The notes under the pieces are model-generated. The model did not search any database. It had not been told where the DNA came from and saw only the letters and a program-made list of their open reading frames with translations. Source: Toxoplasma gondii ME49 (lineage: Eukaryota > Apicomplexa > Conoidasida > Eucoccidiorida > Sarcocystidae). From it: DNA of 64,000 nt. The translations under genes were made by a program, and so were the position numbers. Shown one piece after another: positions 59,470 to 64,000 of this stretch (position 1 is the first letter of the stretch; each line of letters starts with the position of its first letter). Location: positions 5,201,170-5,265,169 of the forward strand of contig NC_031480.1 of assembly GCF_000006565.2 (NCBI RefSeq). Reading direction: 5' to 3'.

Positions 59470-61688
59470 ATGGATCGAGCGAGGACCGCACAGCGGGGCG
59501 CGACCGGCTCTGCACACCCGCAGAAAGCCGTTGCCTCTCGAAAATACCACTTCGCGAAAAAGGCAGTGCCGACAGCCAAGGGCGCAACCGAGCGAGAAAA
59601 CGCCGCACCCGCCGCCTCCTACACTCCTCCAGCAGCGCAGACTCACATTCCCTTCAACCCTCTCATTGGCGGCGGAGAAGCTGAACACAACTTTGTAATT
59701 TTCCAGAGACTCGTAAGGGAAGACTGTTCAAAAAAAGGAAGCGGCGAAAAGGCTTCTGCAACACTCACTTGTGCTGGCGGATCTCTCTAGTGTGCGACGC
59801 GGAGTGACGATAGCCGAGCCCCGTTCTCTTCTTTGCGCCACACCCCATCTCGCTCTTTTCCTTTGCGTCTGTGTGTCTTGTTCTTTCCGTGTCTCTCTTG
59901 TTCTCTTTCCTTCGTATGTCTCTTTTTTGTTCTCCTTTTCCTGTGCCTCTCTTCCTTGTTCTTCTGTGTGCGGTATCTCTGTCGCTTTTTCTTCTCCCTT
60001 CCGTATCTCTCTTTCTTGTTCTCGCTTGATCGTTTGCCCTGCCTTCTCGGGAAGCATTCGCCGGCGACCCTTGGAAGGTCTTCGATTGAGCTTTGGCTTC
60101 CTAGTGAGGGTGAATCGACCACCGCGTCAGGCTCGAAAATGCTTCGTTTTCTGCTTCTTCGTTTGAATTCTTCTTTCTCGGTCCCCCACTTTGCCGTGTG
60201 CCGTTTTCATCTCTTTCTCCTCTCGGGATTTCTCGGTTTCTTCAGCAATTGGACTCCTCCGAGGACCGCGAGAGAACTCTGACGCGACGCGACTCGCGGG
60301 CCGCTCTCGCCACCCAGGAGTGAGCAACAAGAGACAGGGGAAGACACGAGGCGATAGGAGGAGACTTTTTCGATTTCGTTTGTTCTCTGAATGAAGAAAG
60401 AAGTCACAACTGAGACATCCAGGTTTCACGTTGGACCACGAAGACGACCACTGCAGTATCTGTAATGCGTTTTGAATTCAGTTTCCACCCTTTCACTTCA
60501 GAAACTCGGAGGCAGCACGGGCGAAGATAGGAGCTGACACGAACAGATGGAGAAGAGAGGGAGGACACGGAGGGGAAGACTGCGCCTTAGCACGGGAGAC
60601 AGGAACTAAAACAGGCAGTCGGAAGAGACAGAAGAGGACGAGCAGACGAATGACATGGAGAAAAGAGGAGACATTCCTGTCTTTGGAAAAAAAGATCAAA
60701 GAGAAGAGACAGGAAAGCGTCGAAACTGTGAATCAGTTCCCGATCGAATGGGGAATGATGCCCGATCGTTTTTGTGTGCAGCCATGCCTATGGCGCCGCG
60801 TAGATCAACACATCGATTTCCACGAAAGGACAGCGACATTGCATTCAGGATTTAACTCCTGTTCTGACTTTATTCGTTTGAAAAGGTCTAGATTCTCCCT
60901 TGTGGTTTGTGTGTCTGCTTCGGACGTCGAGGAAATCTTTCTTCTCGCCACAGCCCCAGGAGAGGACCAGACTCCACTTTAATTCAGTTCTTTGTAGTTG
61001 ATGTCTCTCACCGGAGGGGCAAAGGACTAGACATGTTGTTCACGGGGGTTCGATCCTCTGCCGATTGCTGGATAGAGAAACTTTTTCACGGATTTTGCCT
61101 CACTTGAAACCGTCCGGTTTCTTCGCCGGTCTTGCCTGTGCAGACTGGTCCAACGAATCAGCCTGAGGAAGGAAATCGATCTCTCGTATTTGCCAGAGGG
61201 ACATGTACGAAGAGACGAGGAGACCGAGAAGCCTTTTGCGTGGTTCTTCGGAGGTCGGGGAAGATTGGTGAGGCAACGCGAGCGCGAGCCATTTCCGGAT
61301 GAGCACAATGCAACACTTGGCAGACTCAAAGCCGTAAGGAAAACTCAAAGTCGTACGGAAATGCTGGAGTTCTCTTCTAAACGACGCGGTTAAATGTGAC
61401 CTGTGTCTGCCACGCTTGCCGTGTGCGGGCGTCTTGCTGTGCCCTCACTCTGAGAGACGAACGACACAGCAAATACGTCCTGATAGTCTTCTTGGAAACC
61501 TGTTGTTAGGCCCGCGTTTCTTTAAACAATCATCCATGAACTGGACCTACACCCGCGTCTAGATCTAGGTATCGAGAATCTTGCTCGCCTACCCGAAGTG
61601 CCCGTAAAAATATGCATACATAGGTACATATATATGTGCATATATATGCATATATCTATGTGTATGCATATATATATGTATATATACG

Positions 61689-61720
<32 letters not shown>

Positions 61721-63744
61721 TATGTATACATATGTCTGTGCGTGGACGTGAAGGCATCATTTATGAGCGCGTCGGGTGCACAAGTATGTCCTTTTTCTGG
61801 CATGTTTCGGCGGCTGTCTCGGCTCCTGAGTCGAGCAACTGGGCGGCGAGAGCCTTGTGTTTCCACTGTCCTGGCTTGGAAATTGGTCCAGCTCTCTCGC
61901 GTGCGTCTGCCCTTGTTCTCTCAGCAACTGGAGTACATCCGCAGGTGGGGAGTTGCTCTACACGAAAACGACTTTGTGCCGGCGGCGAGGGGGCAGCCTG
62001 CGCTGTGTCCGAAGCGGCCGGCAGGTCCAGTGCCGCCTGTCTGCTACTCGGATGTCCCTCGGTCGTCGCCGCTCGCGGGGACGCATGCAGGGGACTGCGA
62101 CAACTTTGCAGAGCTCGCCGGTCTGACCCCGCGGGAGGCACGGAAGCGCGAGAACGCGCGTCGGCGACTTCGGGAAGCTGGCGAAGACCACTGGTCGGCG
62201 GCGCAGGGAGCGTGGAGCTGCCCAGCAGGCGCTGCGTCGCGCCCAGAGTCTGCGTCTGCGGGACCGCGGCGCCTGAGGAGACCTCTGTTCGTCGATCCTG
62301 CGACCCAGCCAGGATTCACACTGTATCGCCCGGAGGCGCTCGACGTCGACGAGGCGCTGCGCGAGGCCGAGGAGGCAGGGAGAAAGAAAGTCGGAGGCGA
62401 CTCGTTCGAACTCGACCTGACCGAAGAAGAACAAAGGGAACTGAACGAGATGCTGGCGGAACACGAGGGATTCGCTACAGACGTTTGTCACGTCGACGTC
62501 AAGGCAATGGCACAGTACGTCGTAGGAACTTCGCCGTCGGGAGGGGGGGAGGGCGGTCTACTGATTTTGCGGGAAGAGAGCTGGGCGTCAAAGTGAAGAG
62601 AGGAGAAAACCGGTTTTGTGTGACGGGCAAACGAGACGGCGCGAGAAAAGCGAAGAGACGGCCATGCAGACAGACATAGAGAGGCGCTGACATCCTGGGA
62701 GTCTCTCGCTGTGTTCATGGGAGTCGGTGTTGGCGCGCTCACGCGCTGTTGCACGATTTGTCAAAGGCGAAGAAAAGAGACCGTTAGATTGCCAGAAGTC
62801 CAGAAATTTCTGTGCTTGCGGTTCCCGGTGCGACGTTTCTTGATGGTGCCACCCTCCCCTCCAGGTTCTTCGACATGCAGAGGATTCCGCCTTCTCAGCG
62901 AGTGAAGTAAGTTCCCCTCTCTTCCGGATGGAAAGGATCGTAACCTTGATTCATGTGCATTTTCGCTGCGAAAAGATCGAAAAACGCGTGAAACAGTGGC
63001 TCTTTGCCGGAAGGGATACCCTGGCGCCGCGATAATGGAACTTGGTAAACACACCCGCACTCAATACGGGAGACACTGAGCGCCTCCCTGGTTGTGTCTG
63101 CCTTCCTTCGGGTGAAGCCATGTTTATCTGTGCCTAGACAACTTTCCACAAACGGGGGGCCTCCGGACGAGGGACAGAGGGTCGACATCCTGCATTCAGA
63201 CGGGTCTGTTCTTCAAAGACGCTGGAGACAAAGCCTTGCCAAGGCGCGCTTCGAAGAGGCCTCTTGCTGTGGGCACCGAACGCGAACAGGCATCCTCCAG
63301 AATGCAGGCCTTCGTCTGCTCAAGCCTGGGATGTGTGAATAGCGACAGAACACTGTGGTAGTCGACGCACACTGACTTCCTGTAAACAGATATAGGACGG
63401 ATGCCGTAAGAGTTGCAGAGCCTCTGACGATCTCGATAATGTCTGCCATGGAGCTTGAGGATCCATGCGCTAAAATAGATGGACATACCCTGTCTGTGTG
63501 AATAGAGAGGTTGAAGATGCGTGCAGCGGTGCAAGATGATTCGGATCGAGATGTTTTGGTCTTTCGTCTTTCCAGAATGCTCGAATTGGACTTGCGTTCG
63601 TTCTTGGTGACGATGAAGAAGCTCCAGTCAGCGAAGACAATTGCGGAGGAGCAGCTGCAGAAAGTCCGCAAAGAAAAGGAAGCGATGGCGAAGGACATCG
63701 CAGCCAGAGAGGAGCGCTTGAAACAGACAGAAGCCGCTGTCAGG
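59470..63744 (+). CDS. Unrecognised coiled-coil protein, 3' end beyond the window
   Basis: Six exons in phase: 59470-59712, 60246-60319, 61144-61333, 61925-62514, 62865-62906 and 63576-63744, giving 436 residues so far. The last exon ends at a GTGAGG donor and no stop precedes it, so the gene continues past 64000. The N terminus is basic and Ala-rich ([14 protein letters not shown]). Exon 3 contains [11 protein letters not shown] and [12 protein letters not shown]. Exon 4 has a helical [16 protein letters not shown], then [31 protein letters not shown], an acidic stretch, and a short link to [20 protein letters not shown]. The last exon is a strong coiled coil ([20 protein letters not shown]). 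I recognise no family; a cytoskeletal or flagellar-type coiled-coil protein is one possibility. Frames at 63094-63342 do not fit the phase and were left out. The start is the first ATG, context GCGATGG. Confidence 0.8.
61606..61740. repeat. Long compound (TA)n microsatellite in an intron
   Basis: TATG, TACA, CATA and TATA blocks extend over about 135 bases, the longest such tract here, inside the intron at 61334-61924 of the last gene. Confidence 0.9.
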
Positions 63745-64000
63745 GTGAGGTTTACGAAGAAGTGAAAAGGAAAATAATAGGCAGAATCTCTCCGAAGAAA
63801 CGATGAGTCAAACCCACGCAGCATCCAACATAGCGGAGAACCAGCTGCTGCACTCTCAATGTCCACGAGTCGACCTGCTAAGATCCACTTGTCTGTGTGT
63901 CTACATACATATGTCTCTGTCTCCATCTATATGTCTATCTGTATGAAAAAATGTGTACACATCTATGTCTATCAATCACCTATATATCTACGCGTTTATC
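63745..64000. other. Start of an intron of the last gene
   Basis: After the GTGAGG donor at 63745 no acceptor-bounded open frame continues the protein before the window ends. From about 63900 the sequence becomes a TCTATATG-type simple repeat. Confidence 0.6.

Noticed and set aside
61045..61065. GGGTTCGATCC as a tRNA T-loop
   Set aside because: The flanking bases do not form a T stem, and no matching acceptor stem or anticodon arm lies upstream.
1..64000. CRISPR arrays, bacterial operons, insertion sequences or rRNA
   Set aside because: No regularly spaced direct repeats with unique spacers, transposase or ribosomal RNA sequence are visible; gene structure is eukaryotic throughout.

Overview
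The window is nuclear DNA of an apicomplexan of the Toxoplasma/Neospora/Hammondia group. The evidence is a base composition near 50% GC, genes broken into phase-consistent exons by short pyrimidine-rich introns, very long Ser/Glu/Arg-rich insertions inside conserved proteins, dense (TA)n microsatellites confined to introns and spacers, and two copies of the coccidian ribosomal-promoter element TCGGCTTATATTCGG upstream of a ribosomal protein gene. I cannot decide between the three genera from the sequence alone.

Layout. 942-10762 (minus): a giant BRAP2-type protein in five exons. 14047-23406 (plus): a nine-exon protein with an App1/LNS2-like HAD phosphatase core. 26991-32769 (minus): an AP2-domain DNA-binding protein whose domain is split over small exons. 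37444-39641 (minus): ribosomal protein L35, with a first coding exon that is only the ATG. 42036-45246 and 45243-46550 (plus): two unrecognised, disordered/coiled-coil reading frames that overlap by four bases. 50752-54752 (plus): proteasome regulatory subunit RPN12. 59470-63744 and beyond (plus): a coiled-coil protein cut by the window end. The spacers at 10.8-14.0, 23.4-27.0, 32.8-37.4, 39.6-42.0, 46.6-50.7 and 54.8-59.5 kb hold no gene I can support firmly.

Exon coordinates were worked out by hand from acceptor/donor sites and reading phase. For BRAP2, the phosphatase, RPN12, RPL35 and the last gene, the phases fit at every junction. The genes share no pathway: protein turnover (BRAP2, RPN12), translation (RPL35), transcription (AP2) and probable lipid metabolism (the HAD protein) simply lie side by side, as is normal in this lineage. 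No CRISPR array, rRNA, convincing tRNA or bacterial-type operon is present. The most notable observations are a BRAP2 whose RING finger has lost its central zinc ligands, degenerate telomere-like repeats inside an intron, an 18-bp coding repeat, and the ATGA overlap between two neighbouring reading frames.
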